Below are positions 31,778-42,045 of a DNA stretch of 64,000 bases, piece after piece. Position numbers and translations under genes: made by a program. The DNA comes from Thozetella sp. PMI_491 (Eukaryota > Ascomycota > Sordariomycetes > Chaetosphaeriales > Chaetosphaeriaceae): positions 18,904 to 82,903 of the forward strand of contig MU270139.1 of NCBI GenBank assembly GCA_021432635.1, written 5' to 3'. The notes beneath the pieces are model-generated. The model searched no databases, was not told the DNA's origin, and saw only the letters and a program-made list of their open reading frames with translations. The stretch's first letter is position 1. Each line of letters begins with the position of its first letter.

Positions 31778-33391
31778 ATGGCGCCTCAATCGTTGAAAGT
31801 TGTCAACGACTTCGCCATCGTCGTGGTCGGCGGCGGCAATGCCGGCTACTGTGCTGCCATCTCGGCGGCGGAGACGCTTGGCAGCGGCAGCCGCGTGCTG
31901 CTAGTGGACAAATGCCCCGAGGACTGGGCCGGCGGCAACAGCTACTTCACGGCCGGCGCCATGCGGACGGTCCACGGCGGTCTAAAGGATGTGCTGCCCA
32001 TTGTCAACAACGTTGAGGCAGCGCTGGCAGACAAGATCGATTTGGATCCGTACACATCAGAAGACTTCCATGCCGACATGCAACGCGTCACGCGAGGTCG
32101 CTATGACCGAGCCCTAGGAAACACTCTGATCAGTGAGTCCAATGCCACTATCAAGTGGATGGCCGGCCTTGGAGTGCGCTTCCAGCTGTCTTTCAACCGC
32201 CAGGCGTACAAAATCAAGGACCGGTACAAGTTCTGGGGCGGCCTCGCCCTCAAGACCGACGAAGGCGGAAAGGGTCTCGTCAAGGACCTCCAGCAAGCCA
32301 GCGCACGCCACGGAGTCACAACATGGCACTCCGTGGGGGCCAAGCAGATTCTCTTGGACCCGGCAACGGGAGCCTATGCTGGTCTTGTTGTCCAGCCCGC
32401 ATCTGGGGATGCCTTCATCATTGCGTCCAAGGCTGTGATCCTGGCTGCGGGTGGCTTCGAAGCGAACGCCCGTATGCGCGCCGCGTATCTAGGCCCTGGC
32501 TGGGACCTGGCCCACGTGCGTGGAACTCCTTACAACACCGGAGACGTTCTCGAGATTGCCATCAGGGACCTCAAGGCGCGCCAGGCTGGAAATTGGTCGG
32601 GGTGCCACTCGGTGGCGTGGGATGCCAACTCGGATCCCAACACGGGCGATCGAGTGCTGTCGAACGAGTTCACCAAGTCTGGCTATCCTCTGGGTATCAC
32701 GCTGAACACGCTTGGAGAGCGCTTCTTTGACGAAGGCAGCGACCTTCGCAACTATACCTACGCCAAGTTCGGGCGCGCCATCCTTGCACAGCCGGGCGGC
32801 ACGGCGTTCCAGGTTTGGGACTCTGAGGGCATCCCCTGGCTCCGGAGCGAGGAGTACCGCGACGAGGTCGTCGAGAAGATACACGGAAATACCATTGAGG
32901 AGCTCGCTCAGAACCTAGTCAAATACGGGCTCGAGTCCCCTGCCCGGTTCGTCGAGACAATGCGGGAATACAACCGCGCAGTGGCCAGCTTCCGCCAAGA
33001 AAACGGCGCCGTGGAGTGGAACCCGGCCATCCGGGATGGGTTGTCGACCCAGTCCTCCAAGGCGTCGCTCCAGATTCCGAAATCAAACTGGGCGCTACCG
33101 GTCGAGAAGGGGCCATTCGTGGCCGTCAGAGTCCGCTGCGGCGTCACCTTCACGTTCGGCGGCCTCGCCATCGACCACACGACCTCCGGGGTCATCTCGA
33201 GTCTGACGGATGCGACGATCCCAGGAGTCTACTGCTGCGGTGAGATGGTTGGCGGGCTCTTCTACGAGAACTACCCAGGCGGTAGCGGCCTCACCGCCGG
33301 CGCCACGTTTGGCCGGAAAGCAGGCGCCCATGCCGCCGCTTTGGTTTCAAAGACGCAGAGTACGGGTGCCCCGTTGCGGTCCCGGATATAG
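31778..33391 (+). CDS. FAD-binding fumarate-reductase-type dehydrogenase (tricarballylate dehydrogenase-like)
   Basis: A single exon of 537 aa. The N-terminal dinucleotide site is AIVVVGGGNAGYCAAISA, followed by GGNSYFTAGAMRTVHGG, a signature of FAD-dependent tricarballylate dehydrogenases (TcuA) within the fumarate reductase/succinate dehydrogenase flavoprotein family. Further marks are VILAAGGFEANARMR, TFTFGGLAIDH and the C-terminal GLFYENYPGGSGLTAGATFG, which closes the FAD site. TcuA oxidises tricarballylate to cis-aconitate; family members generally introduce or reduce a double bond next to carboxylates. Start 31778 places the Rossmann strand about 13 residues in, as in relatives. It is intronless, unlike most neighbours. 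It is convergent with the amidohydrolase at 33546. Probably soluble and cytosolic. Confidence 0.9.
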   Translation: MAPQSLKVVNDFAIVVVGGGNAGYCAAISAAETLGSGSRVLLVDKCPEDWAGGNSYFTAGAMRTVHGGLKDVLPIVNNVEAALADKIDLDPYTSEDFHADMQRVTRGRYDRALGNTLISESNATIKWMAGLGVRFQLSFNRQAYKIKDRYKFWGGLALKTDEGGKGLVKDLQQASARHGVTTWHSVGAKQILLDPATGAYAGLVVQPASGDAFIIASKAVILAAGGFEANARMRAAYLGPGWDLAHVRGTPYNTGDVLEIAIRDLKARQAGNWSGCHSVAWDANSDPNTGDRVLSNEFTKSGYPLGITLNTLGERFFDEGSDLRNYTYAKFGRAILAQPGGTAFQVWDSEGIPWLRSEEYRDEVVEKIHGNTIEELAQNLVKYGLESPARFVETMREYNRAVASFRQENGAVEWNPAIRDGLSTQSSKASLQIPKSNWALPVEKGPFVAVRVRCGVTFTFGGLAIDHTTSGVISSLTDATIPGVYCCGEMVGGLFYENYPGGSGLTAGATFGRKAGAHAAALVSKTQSTGAPLRSRI

Positions 33392-33545
33392 ATAGATACC
33401 TCCTGGCTTAGATGACTAAATTGGTACGAATATAAAGCGTTGTTTTATCCTTCATAAATTTTCAATATCACTTTGCGTTATGCCTCAAATGGTGTCCTGG
33501 CATCTATCTAAGGTACCCCCGACCTGTTCAGTAGCATCTCCTCGC

Positions 33546-34507
33546 TCACTCGAACAACTTAGCAGGGTTATTCACCCAAAAGTCCTCCCAGGCTCCATCA
33601 TCAGGGATCCATTTCCTCAGGTACTGGATGTGCAGCCCATCTGGGACATCCCTGAACCCTTCGATATCGTTTAGTCTTTGCTCATCTGTCTTCCCCACTC
33701 GAGATACCCCGAGCTGTGTATGCGGCCAGTCTAGGGTCGGTTAGCAAGCTTACAAATGTTTATACAGTCAAAGATTGACTACTGACCAGAGCCATATACA
33801 ATCTGCTTTGGTCCGGCTGCGATGATGGCCTTTGCAACGGGCTCGATGGCCTCGATCCCGTTCGCATGGCCGTGATACAGCCGCTCGAACCCCGACAGCT
33901 TGACATGCAGAAGCCCATCCCGGATGAGTCCGGTGAAAGTAGAGAACTCCTCCAGCTGCTCGTGGCCGGGGAACGCTCCCCCGAAGTGGTCAGCTAAGAG
34001 CTTGATTCGTGGGTCGAGCTCCTTGCGAATCATAGAATCCATGGCGGCCCATGTCTTGACGTCGGAGAAGACGTCGATGATCCAGCCAAGTCGGGCCACC
34101 TTGGCGGCCGCCGCCTTGATCTTGCTGCTGATCGCCGCCGCGCCATTTTGGTCACCATGGCCCCACGAGACCTCGTGGAGCCGGAAGCCCCGCACGCCGG
34201 CAGCGTGCAAGTCGTCCAGCTCCTTGTCAGACACGGTGTCCAGGTCGACGGTGCAGAGGCCACGGACCTTCGTGCAGCCTGTCGGCAGCGGGGCGTTCAG
34301 GACACTACGTAGGGGGTCGGCGGCGTGGCCCTGAACTGTCGCTTGGACGATCACGATGCTATCGCAGCGCGTCTTCCCGAACGGATATTCGTGGAGTGTG
34401 GCAGCCTTGGGCGTGTAGGAGCGCGGGAGGCCATAGGGGAACTTCTCGGGCTCAAAGACATGGATGTGTGTATCCCAAGCGCCGGCAGGAATGGTGGGGG
34501 CCGTCAT
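33546..34507 (-). CDS. Amidohydrolase-2 / TIM-barrel lactone hydrolase (PDC- or sulfomuconolactone-hydrolase-like)
   Basis: Two exons, 34507-33787 and 33730-33546, give 301 aa. The junction restores YGSDWPHTQLG, in which the Asp is the conserved catalytic base of the family. Other landmarks are WDTHIHVFEPEKFPYGL at the N-terminus (HxH), VRGFRLHEVSWGHGD and LLADHFGGAFPG with the second histidine. This is the branch containing 2-pyrone-4,6-dicarboxylate hydrolase (LigI) and 4-sulfomuconolactone hydrolase, enzymes that open lactone rings formed during aromatic catabolism. Lying beside a carboxylate flavoprotein, a hydroxyacid dehydrogenase and an aldolase, it is the best clue that the cluster handles a lactone or pyrone carboxylate. 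The actual substrate is unproven. Confidence 0.9.
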
Positions 34508-34902
34508 GGTTCATGAAGCAAGGGGTTTAGCGGGTTCGGACGCAAGTGACACGGATAAAACGTGCCTAAGACAGTTTGTAGCTATTGGTTATATACGCTC
34601 AAAGTGCTCCGAGGGCGCTGCGGTAGGTGATTCCCCTCATGTGCCCGCACTACTGATGCCATATGGCCCTGCGGAGTCAAATTGTCCTAGTGATCGCCCG
34701 TGGCCGATCGCGCACCGTCCCCAAATGCTCCGTTTCCAGGGCATGATAGCACTACGGGGTTTATATCTCCGCACGAAAACGCTCTAAAACACACCCCGAA
34801 GGTACCCTGACAAAACGGTATGGAGGATGTTTAGGTACTTAGTGACACTATGCTGGAGCTAACTATAGCGCCGCCCATGCGTACTATAACGCCGCCTAGT
34901 TC
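34508..34902. other. Promoter of the lactone hydrolase; short tandem-like repeat
   Basis: 395 bp. At 34862-34896 the 14-mers ACTATAGCGCCGCC and ACTATAACGCCGCC occur 21 bp apart, immediately past the stop of the next minus-strand gene. No coding sequence seen. Confidence 0.45.
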
Positions 34903-35997
34903 CTATGCACTGCCCTGCTTCTTGTCCATTCCCTCGCTGATAAGCGTAACTACATCCTCCACCGTCTTCCCGCGGACTCGTGCGTCCGGCAGCTCCTGGC
35001 CAAGGATTGAATCCTCACTGACCACTCGATACATCTCTGCAACTCCTTCGAAGCTGCAGACTTAGACTTTAGCAGGGTGTCAGAATCGACGTGGGGACAA
35101 AGATACCGGCTTACATCTTGCTTTCGAACCCGGCATGCTCGGCCGTCTTGGCTATCTCGAGCATTTCGTGGATCCAGCGATACGCTTTTGGTGGCATCGT
35201 CACCAGACCGTCCTGGGCCATCTTGAGCGTGGCAGGTTTGTACTTTCCGAGAAAGGTTTCAAGCTCGTCCCGAACACCCAGCCGGTGAGCCGTAGTGAAA
35301 GACTGAATCGCAAGGGCGATGAAGCCCTTGGTGGTCATGCTGAAGCACATCTTGACGGCTACGGCGGCGCCTACCTTCTCGCTCATGTGGTCTAGGTTCA
35401 GGATCCGGATAAGATCCGGGTCCTCGACCTTGTTCGGCCCCGACATGAGCAGCGTAGGACAATGCCATTGTGTGGCTTTGCCTTCGTCGTCGAATGTGGT
35501 GGGATGCGGCACCCCGCCGCTAATGACGCCGTCGTAAGGGATCACATGGGGCGAGTTAGCAAAGACAGCGACCACTTCGGCAGACGTGGTAGGCGAGACG
35601 GCGTTTAGATCCAGGAAGTGCAGGGTCTTTGTACCCTGTGAAATCTCCGGGCTGGCAGCCGCGGCAGTGCGGATGCGCTCCGCGGTCTTGATAGCATCGC
35701 GCGGCGGGACGATGGACAAGATGTAGTCCGACTGCTGCACAAGCGCCAGGTCGTCGTCGACGCCCTCGATGCCGTTCTCCCTGGCGCGGTCTTGCGTAGC
35801 TTTACTAGGGTCACAGTTAGGCCCCGGGTCACAACGGCAGGGCCGGATGCGGAGCAAGCGATCAGGGGGGCCGGCGGGTGGTGCACGCACCTGCGGCCAG
35901 CGACGTTGGTGACGACACGGTACTGGTGGAACTTGAGGAGCTGCGCAACCCCAAGCCCCATTTCTCCAATCGACAGAATACCAATAGTTGGGGCCAT
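34903..35997 (-). CDS. 6-phosphogluconate-dehydrogenase-like NAD-binding protein (DUF1932 type)
   Basis: Three exons, 35997-35891, 35804-35115 and 35053-34903, give 315 aa. The N-terminus PTIGILSIGEMGLGVAQLL is the NAD(P) Rossmann site of beta-hydroxyacid dehydrogenases. LHFLDLNAVSPTT and IPYDGVISGGVPH follow the substrate-loop pattern, and VGAAVAVKMCFSMTTKGFIAL is the catalytic-lysine helix with C-terminal all-alpha (DUF1932-like) domain after it. Members oxidise 3-hydroxy acids to 3-oxo acids, often preceding an aldolase or decarboxylase step; the class II aldolase in this cluster would be a natural partner. Its start is 600 bp from the divergent transporter gene, so the two may share regulation. 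Confidence 0.9.
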
Positions 35998-36596
35998 GGC
36001 GGGAGCGGCGGACGAGAAGGCACTCGTTGCGGGGGGCAGTGAGCTGCGGCGGGGTTGACTAGGTGGTCTTGGGGAGGGGGAAGAGCTCCTATGCGCTTCT
36101 AGTGACTCGCTTTATTATCGTTGTCAGGGCCCAGGGCAGCCTGCATAGGTACTGGACACGGCCCCTCGAGCTCCACGAGCCATACATCACCAAGGTACTT
36201 TTGGCTAGGTGGGCAACCGATGCATGGGCGTTTTCCACCCGCGGCCTATGAACTCCGTGTGATTACGAGTCCCCCCTCAACCCGGTGCCAGGTTAGGTTG
36301 TTATTCCCCGCACATCCCTATCCTCTTAGGCGCGGCCGCCCACGAACCCCACATCTTCCCCAGATTCGCCCCTGGATCAACCCCCAGTCCAGTGCCAAGT
36401 TAAGGGTGCGTAGACAGGGGTGCGGCTCCCCTTGATGTGGTTCACGCATTGAGACCTTCCGTCGAGCAGCAAGCAAGAGCCTGGGTCCGATCCGCCGTTA
36501 AAGATGAAGGAACTCGTCTCCGTAGTGGTTGAGATGTGCAGAACTCAGCAACTTGGGTTTTCTTGACACAACTCTGGTCTGGAACCTCTAGTCGCG
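35998..36596. promoter_or_regulatory. Divergent promoter: dehydrogenase / MFS transporter
   Basis: 599 bp between two oppositely transcribed cluster genes. Contains several CCGG, GCCGCC and CCCC-rich words around 36240-36400, but no clear symmetric element was found. Confidence 0.45.
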
Positions 36597-38421
36597 ATGT
36601 CTACCCATATTGATGATATCAAGGCCGAGCCAGCATCGCACGTCGAAGACAAACAACCGGTCAACAGGGACGATGCGCGCTACGACCTCACCGTCTTGAG
36701 CCCGGATGATGCCGCTTTCCTCATGTCCTTCCCGGAGGAGGCCCGGAAACGAGTAATCCGGAAGGTAAGATTAACCACAAACCGTGTGGGGGTCTTCTTT
36801 GAAAAGTTGCTCACTAAGTTTACAGATTGACTTACGCTTGATCCCTCTACTAACCCTTTTGTATCTTGTCTCTTTTATTGACCGCTCTAACATCGGTAAG
36901 CGATTGAAAAGGCTATCCCAGTATACCGCTGCTGTTCACTTATCGACTAACACGACAAAGGCAATGCAAAGATCGAGGGTCTCGACACGGACTTGCAACT
37001 AGACGGTGTGAAATATAACATCGCCCTCAGCATCTTCTTTATCCCTTACGTTCTGTGCGGTAAGTAGTTTGCCACTTACCTCTGGATGCTTTAGAAGAGA
37101 AAACTAAGTGACATTCTTTGCCAGAGATACCTTCGAACTACTACCTCGCCAAAGCCAAGCGTCCTTCATGGTTTCTCGGCACCATGATCGTAATCTGGGG
37201 CATTATTATGACCCTCTCCGGCGTCGTCCAGAATTTTGGCGGTCTGGTCGCGACTAGAATTTTCTTGGGTTTCGCTGAGTATGTGACCATCGCGTGGAGA
37301 CATTCTCTGGGAAACCTGCTATAGCACGTCCACCACTGACTCTCTCTGTCACCAGGTCCGGATTCTTCCCCGGAGCGGTCTACTTGACCTCGCAGTGGTA
37401 TCTGCCGCACGAAACACAGACGCGCGTCGCCATCTTTTACTGCTCCAGCGCAGGTGCAGGCGCGTTTTCTGGTCTTCTCGCCTACGCCATCGCCAAGATG
37501 GATGGCCTCGGGGGCTACCGCGCGTGGCGATGGATTTTTCTCATCGAAGGTCTAGCTTCCATAATCGCCGGCATCGTAGCATTCTGTATCATGCCTGATT
37601 CGCCCGAGAGATGCGAAAGCTTCCTCACCCCGGACGAGATTCGCTATCTCCAGGTCCGCCAGCTTGCGGTGCCCGGCCGGCGGCACCACGGCGAGCAGGA
37701 GGGCGACAAGTCATTCAGCTGGAAGGCGCTCAAGTCTGTCCTTACCGACTGGCAGGTGTATCTGATGTCCATCGTCTACCTCTCCAGCACGGCACCCAAT
37801 TACGCACTCAAGTTCACGATGCCGCAGATCATCAAGAACATGGGGTACACGTCCTCAATGGCCCAGGTGCTCACCATACCCCCGTACACCGTCGGCGTCA
37901 TCGCGACCATCACATCCGCCTGGGTGGCCGACCGGTACACATGGAGGATGCCGTTCATTGTGGTGGCGGATCTTTGCATCATCGTGGCCCATGCGATCTT
38001 GTATGTCTACGGACCGACGCAGAACGCCCACATCCCCGAGTGCTACTTCGCGCTGTGCCTGGCCTGCGTGGGCTTCTACCCAATCCCGCCGGGTGTAAAC
38101 GCGTGGCTCATCTCGAACACGGCCCCACAGACGAAGCGGGCGATGATGATCGCCTACTTCGTGGGTTTGGGTAACCTCGGCGGCGTATTTGGGTCGTATG
38201 TGTACCGAGACAGCGAGGCGCCACGCTACCCGTCGGGGTACGCCACGGCCTTCTCTATCGCTTGTGCGGGGCTGGTGTGCGCGCTCTTGCTCGAGTTTCT
38301 CTACGGTCGCATCAACAAGAAGAGGGACGCCATGGACGAGGATGAGATCCGGCGGAGGTACACGGAGCAGGAGCTGGAGCAGATGGGCGACCGGTCTCCT
38401 TTCTTTCGGTACGGGCTATGA
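36597..38421 (+). CDS. MFS transporter, allantoate-permease/ACS family
   Basis: Five exons, 36597-36764, 36826-36895, 36961-37059, 37125-37278 and 37356-38421, give 518 aa with about 12 hydrophobic segments. Exon 2 encodes RLIPLLTLLYLVSFIDRSNIG and exon 3 reads LQLDGVKYNIALSIFFIPYV, both classic for the anion:cation symporter (Dal5-like) family. SGFFPGAVYLTSQWYLPHE lies in TM4-5 and WRWIFLIEGLASIIAG before the central loop. These carriers import organic anions such as allantoate, nicotinate, pantothenate or dicarboxylates with protons at the plasma membrane. Its place among carboxylate-handling enzymes makes it the likely importer of the cluster's substrate. The short early introns are typical for this fungal family. 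Confidence 0.93.
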
Positions 38422-38942
38422 GCGTGAGGGACTTATGCTATCTAAACATCATAATTTATCGCAGTCAATACCTACGCCGTGGGTCGGGAGGCCGGGTGCG
38501 TCGGACACCAAGTACCTTATTTACGATGCTCTATACGCCGCACTTGGGCCATCGCTTATGCGTGACAAGGATGACGGTTCCTACGAAAGCGGCCCAGACC
38601 AGGGTTCCGCTTTCCAGAAAGGGGAATGGCTGACGCCAGTCAAGAGCGTTTAGCTCGCTCAGGACCACAACTGGTCCATTTTGCTCGGATTAGTCAGATA
38701 TCCTCGTGTTAACACGCTCACAAGAGTTAGACACAAGTCTCTGTTCCGCGGGTTGGTCCATGAAGGATCTTTACTCAAACGAACTAGGTAGCCATTCTCT
38801 TGGCCCTGTAGGTTTTCATGCATGCGACAGCCTCCGTTTCGACGCCCACGAGTATTAAACTCGCGGTCCAGGACTTTGGTCAAGCACTCAACAGAACCAT
38901 CCTCGTCTCATCCAAACCCTTATCCAAGCAGGCCAACCGAAA
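38422..38942. other. Intergenic region
   Basis: 521 bp between two head-to-tail plus-strand genes; contains the promoter of the alpha/beta hydrolase. No gene supported. Confidence 0.5.
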
Positions 38943-39764
38943 ATGTCCAAGCCTGTCTTTGTACTCCTTCACGGCGCGTGGCACAGCCCGCGCTGCTGGA
39001 ACCCGCTCATTGCTGAGCTCGACAAGGCGGGTTATTCCGCTGTTGCTCCAGCGCTGCCCTCCTCCGGGTCGACGCCACCCACTCCAGACTGGGCTGGAGA
39101 TGTCGAAGTGATCCAGAAGACGGTGTCGGACCTCGTCCAAGAGCACGATGTCGTAGTCGTCACGCACAGCTTCAGCGGTATGACTGGCGGCACGGCCCTG
39201 AAGGGCTTAGACAAACCGGCATGCACTGCCAAGGGCCTCAAGGGCGGTGTCGTACGGCTCGTCTACATCGTGGCTTTCCTCGTGCCGGAGGGCTTCCAGC
39301 ACTCCCCGGCGGGCACACGCGACAACATGATCCCAGAAATGAAGACTGATTTAGAGGTGCGTAGCGCAAGTCTTCCCTTGGCCCGCGTATTCTATTGACA
39401 CCATCGACGCTAGGCCGGCATCATCACGGTTCTGCCAGAGGACGCCAAGGAGATGTTTTATCAAGATCTCGACGAAAAGACCGCCGCAGAGCTGGCCAAG
39501 GACCTGCGTCCGCAGAGCTTTGGGTCGTATTGGAGCACCACCACCGATGCGGCGTGGCGCTATATCCCTACCACTTACATTCTCTGCACTAAGGACCGCC
39601 CGACCACCGTGGCGGCGGCACGGTACCTCATTGAAACGGCAAAAGCAAGTGGGACACACCGGATTGACAATCTTATTGAGGTCGAGGCTGGCCACTCTCC
39701 ATTCATTAGCAAGCCAGAGTGGACCGCCGAGACTCTCATCCAGGAGGCGAACAGGCAGGCTTAG
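38943..39764 (+). CDS. Alpha/beta hydrolase (esterase-like)
   Basis: Two exons, 38943-39356 and 39414-39764, give 254 aa. The N-terminal oxyanion segment is FVLLHGAWHSPRCWNPLI, the nucleophile elbow is VVVTHSFSGM (Ser in THSFS), the acid is probably the Asp of LCTKDRPTT and the base is the His of VEAGHSPFIS. This is the AB-hydrolase_6 group, close to plant-type methyl esterases and many fungal ester or lactone hydrolases. No signal peptide, so intracellular. It is the last gene of the head-to-tail pair with the transporter; a role in hydrolysing an imported ester would fit, by inference only. Confidence 0.9.
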
Positions 39765-40374
39765 CCAGACTGTCAAGTTGTCTTGTATCGTTAGTGGCTT
39801 TCATCCAGCCAATCTTGGTATATTCAAGCAAGTATAGGTTATTCAGATTGACGTCGTGAGCTGCACCGACGCATGACCTGAGACAATAGTTCTACTGGAT
39901 ACCCTTGTATTATTGACTGACAGAAGGATTACAATAAATACTTTTAACCGGTTCTACCAAGTTTTCTCGCATCTGTCTCCCCCTTTGTGGATTCTGCAGA
40001 AAACCCCATCATCGACGTAGAATCGGGTCCGAGACAGCTAGTCAAAGAAAGGGCAACTTTGGTATCTTGGATCAAATCGGGGGAACCTATGTGCTCACGG
40101 AGAATATTTAGCCCCGAAGGCAACCAAAGCTTGCGTAGAGCAAGCCAGTCATGTCCCCGGTTCCAGAGACTCCACCCGCCTCGTGCCTTTTCCACTTTCC
40201 GGAATGTGGAGAATTGGGTCAGAGTACAATCCGGCTCTCATTTCTACAATCCAAATATGTCCTCCAAAGGGAACACACTAAAGATCTCCAGCGAGTGAAG
40301 ATATGGGGAATCACTCAGGCCGCCGTTATCCTAATGGCTAGGCACCGAGGTGACGGCGAACTTGTCGGCGGATA
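39765..40374. other. Convergent 3' intergenic region
   Basis: 610 bp between the alpha/beta hydrolase and the GH43 gene; no gene recognised. It marks the apparent right border of the catabolic cluster. Confidence 0.5.
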
Positions 40375-42045
40375 CTAGTTTACCAACTGCATGGCGAAGC
40401 TCTTGACTTTTACTTCGCCACCGAGCTCTTTGGTGGCATGGTTGAACGCCCCGAACCGGTATCCAGTAAAAAATCTCCAGTCATTGCTCATCGAGAACGC
40501 CGGGCCCAGTCTCGTAAATGTTTTTCCATCCGTGCTGTACGAAAAGGTCGTCGTTCTCTCGACGCTGGAACCGAAGGATGGGGTGATGTCCGCTTGAATC
40601 TGCAGCCACAGCTCCGCCGTCCCCTTGGGGAGCGTAGGCCCAGTTGCGGCAACCGTCCCACTCGCGGATGTATTCCACGTGCCGACCGTCAAGTTCAGGC
40701 CGCTGACCATGACGAGCTGCGCGGTGCCTTTATCCTGCCACACGCCGATGTAGGCTGCTCGGTCGCGGAACAGCACCGCCCCGGCACGGTCGCCGTCCTT
40801 CATCTTGCTGATGTCGAGACGGAATGTACCCGTAGACTTCGGACCCATGATCCGGTGCGTGATGGTGTTGCGCGCTGCAAACAGATCTTTGGTGACATCT
40901 GCGGTCCCGAGTATCAGCCCTCCGTTGCCATCTCCCGCGAGCCGCCATTTGCTCTTGTCAGGGTTGTGGTTCCATTCCCACTCGTGGCTCAGCGAATCTC
41001 CTCGAAACTCGTCGATCCCGAAGGGAGACACGATCGTCTTGCTCGTCTGTACCGGCATTGGGTACGACTTGCCCCATCCGCCGGCAGCGTCCGTGACGAC
41101 TTGTGGCCACCCGCTAGCGGTCCAAGTCAAGGGGGCAACAACGGGAATGCGGCCGCCGGGGTAAGAATCCATGAAAGCAACATAGTACCACTTGTTGTCT
41201 TGGGTGTTGACAACACCACCTTGATGTGAGTAGCCCGCGTTCTGCAGCGGCCCGCTGATGCGTGTGACGAGGGTCTGCATCTGATATGGACCAAAGGGAC
41301 TGCTAGACTTCAACACCCACTCACTATCGGCCGGTTTGGTGACAAATATGTAGTAGGTTCCGTTGATTTTATACATCCTCGAACCTTCGATGGTGCCGCC
41401 AGTGGAGGTGTATACCTTTTGCGAGCTGACTTGGCGAAGTCCATCGGAAGACAACTGGGCCACATAAATATTTGTGTTCCCGTATGCAACGTACATAGTG
41501 TCGTCATCGTCGACCAACAAACCGCAGTCGTAGTAACATGTGTTTATTGGAGTGTGGCTTGTCCAGGTCCAGTTGGCGACTTCACCGCCGTGCTGGGCCG
41601 CTCCCATGCCCGGGGCGGTCCAGATGTAGGTCTTGCCGCTATCGACGCACCCGATCCAATAAAACATGTCGTTTGACTCTCGATACCGAAGACTGCTCGC
41701 CCAAATGCCCTTGACGTATCCCTGCCCGTGGCCGTCAAGGTTGTATGCCGCACCAAAGTTCAGCTCAGGCACGCTGTGCGAGACCGGCTCCCAGTTTATG
41801 AGGTCATAGGACTTCAAAACGGGCGCCCCGGGGGAGAACGCAAACGTGGAGGATGAATAGTAGAAAACATCTCCGATACGGAACACATCGAGGTCAGGAT
41901 AGTCCTCCCACAAGACAGGGTTGGAAAATGTGACGGCGCTCGCAGAGGGTAAGGTATCTGAGGCCGGTGTAGATTCAGCTGCTGCTCTGTGGCCAAAATG
42001 GCCACCAAAGAGCACCAGAATGCTGAGTCTCAAGAGTATCTGCAT
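40375..42045 (-). CDS. Secreted GH43-family glycoside hydrolase
   Basis: A single exon of 556 aa. A hydrophobic N-terminus (MQILLRLSILVLFGGHFGH) is a probable signal peptide. The five-bladed propeller of GH43 begins SNPVLWEDYPDLDVFRIGD, where the Asp of YPD is the general base (about residue 51). The second acidic residue lies in CGLLVDDDDTMYVAYG and the catalytic Glu in GGTIEGSRMYKINGTYY. The C-terminal part, from about GIDEFRGDSLSHEWEWNHNP, is the beta-sandwich (XynB-type) domain. Family members act on beta-xylosides and alpha-L-arabinofuranosides of plant cell walls. Several NxT/NxS sites suggest glycosylation. There is no introns. It is unrelated in function to the neighbouring catabolic genes. 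Confidence 0.93.
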   Translation of the reverse strand: MQILLRLSILVLFGGHFGHRAAAESTPASDTLPSASAVTFSNPVLWEDYPDLDVFRIGDVFYYSSSTFAFSPGAPVLKSYDLINWEPVSHSVPELNFGAAYNLDGHGQGYVKGIWASSLRYRESNDMFYWIGCVDSGKTYIWTAPGMGAAQHGGEVANWTWTSHTPINTCYYDCGLLVDDDDTMYVAYGNTNIYVAQLSSDGLRQVSSQKVYTSTGGTIEGSRMYKINGTYYIFVTKPADSEWVLKSSSPFGPYQMQTLVTRISGPLQNAGYSHQGGVVNTQDNKWYYVAFMDSYPGGRIPVVAPLTWTASGWPQVVTDAAGGWGKSYPMPVQTSKTIVSPFGIDEFRGDSLSHEWEWNHNPDKSKWRLAGDGNGGLILGTADVTKDLFAARNTITHRIMGPKSTGTFRLDISKMKDGDRAGAVLFRDRAAYIGVWQDKGTAQLVMVSGLNLTVGTWNTSASGTVAATGPTLPKGTAELWLQIQADITPSFGSSVERTTTFSYSTDGKTFTRLGPAFSMSNDWRFFTGYRFGAFNHATKELGGEVKVKSFAMQLVN

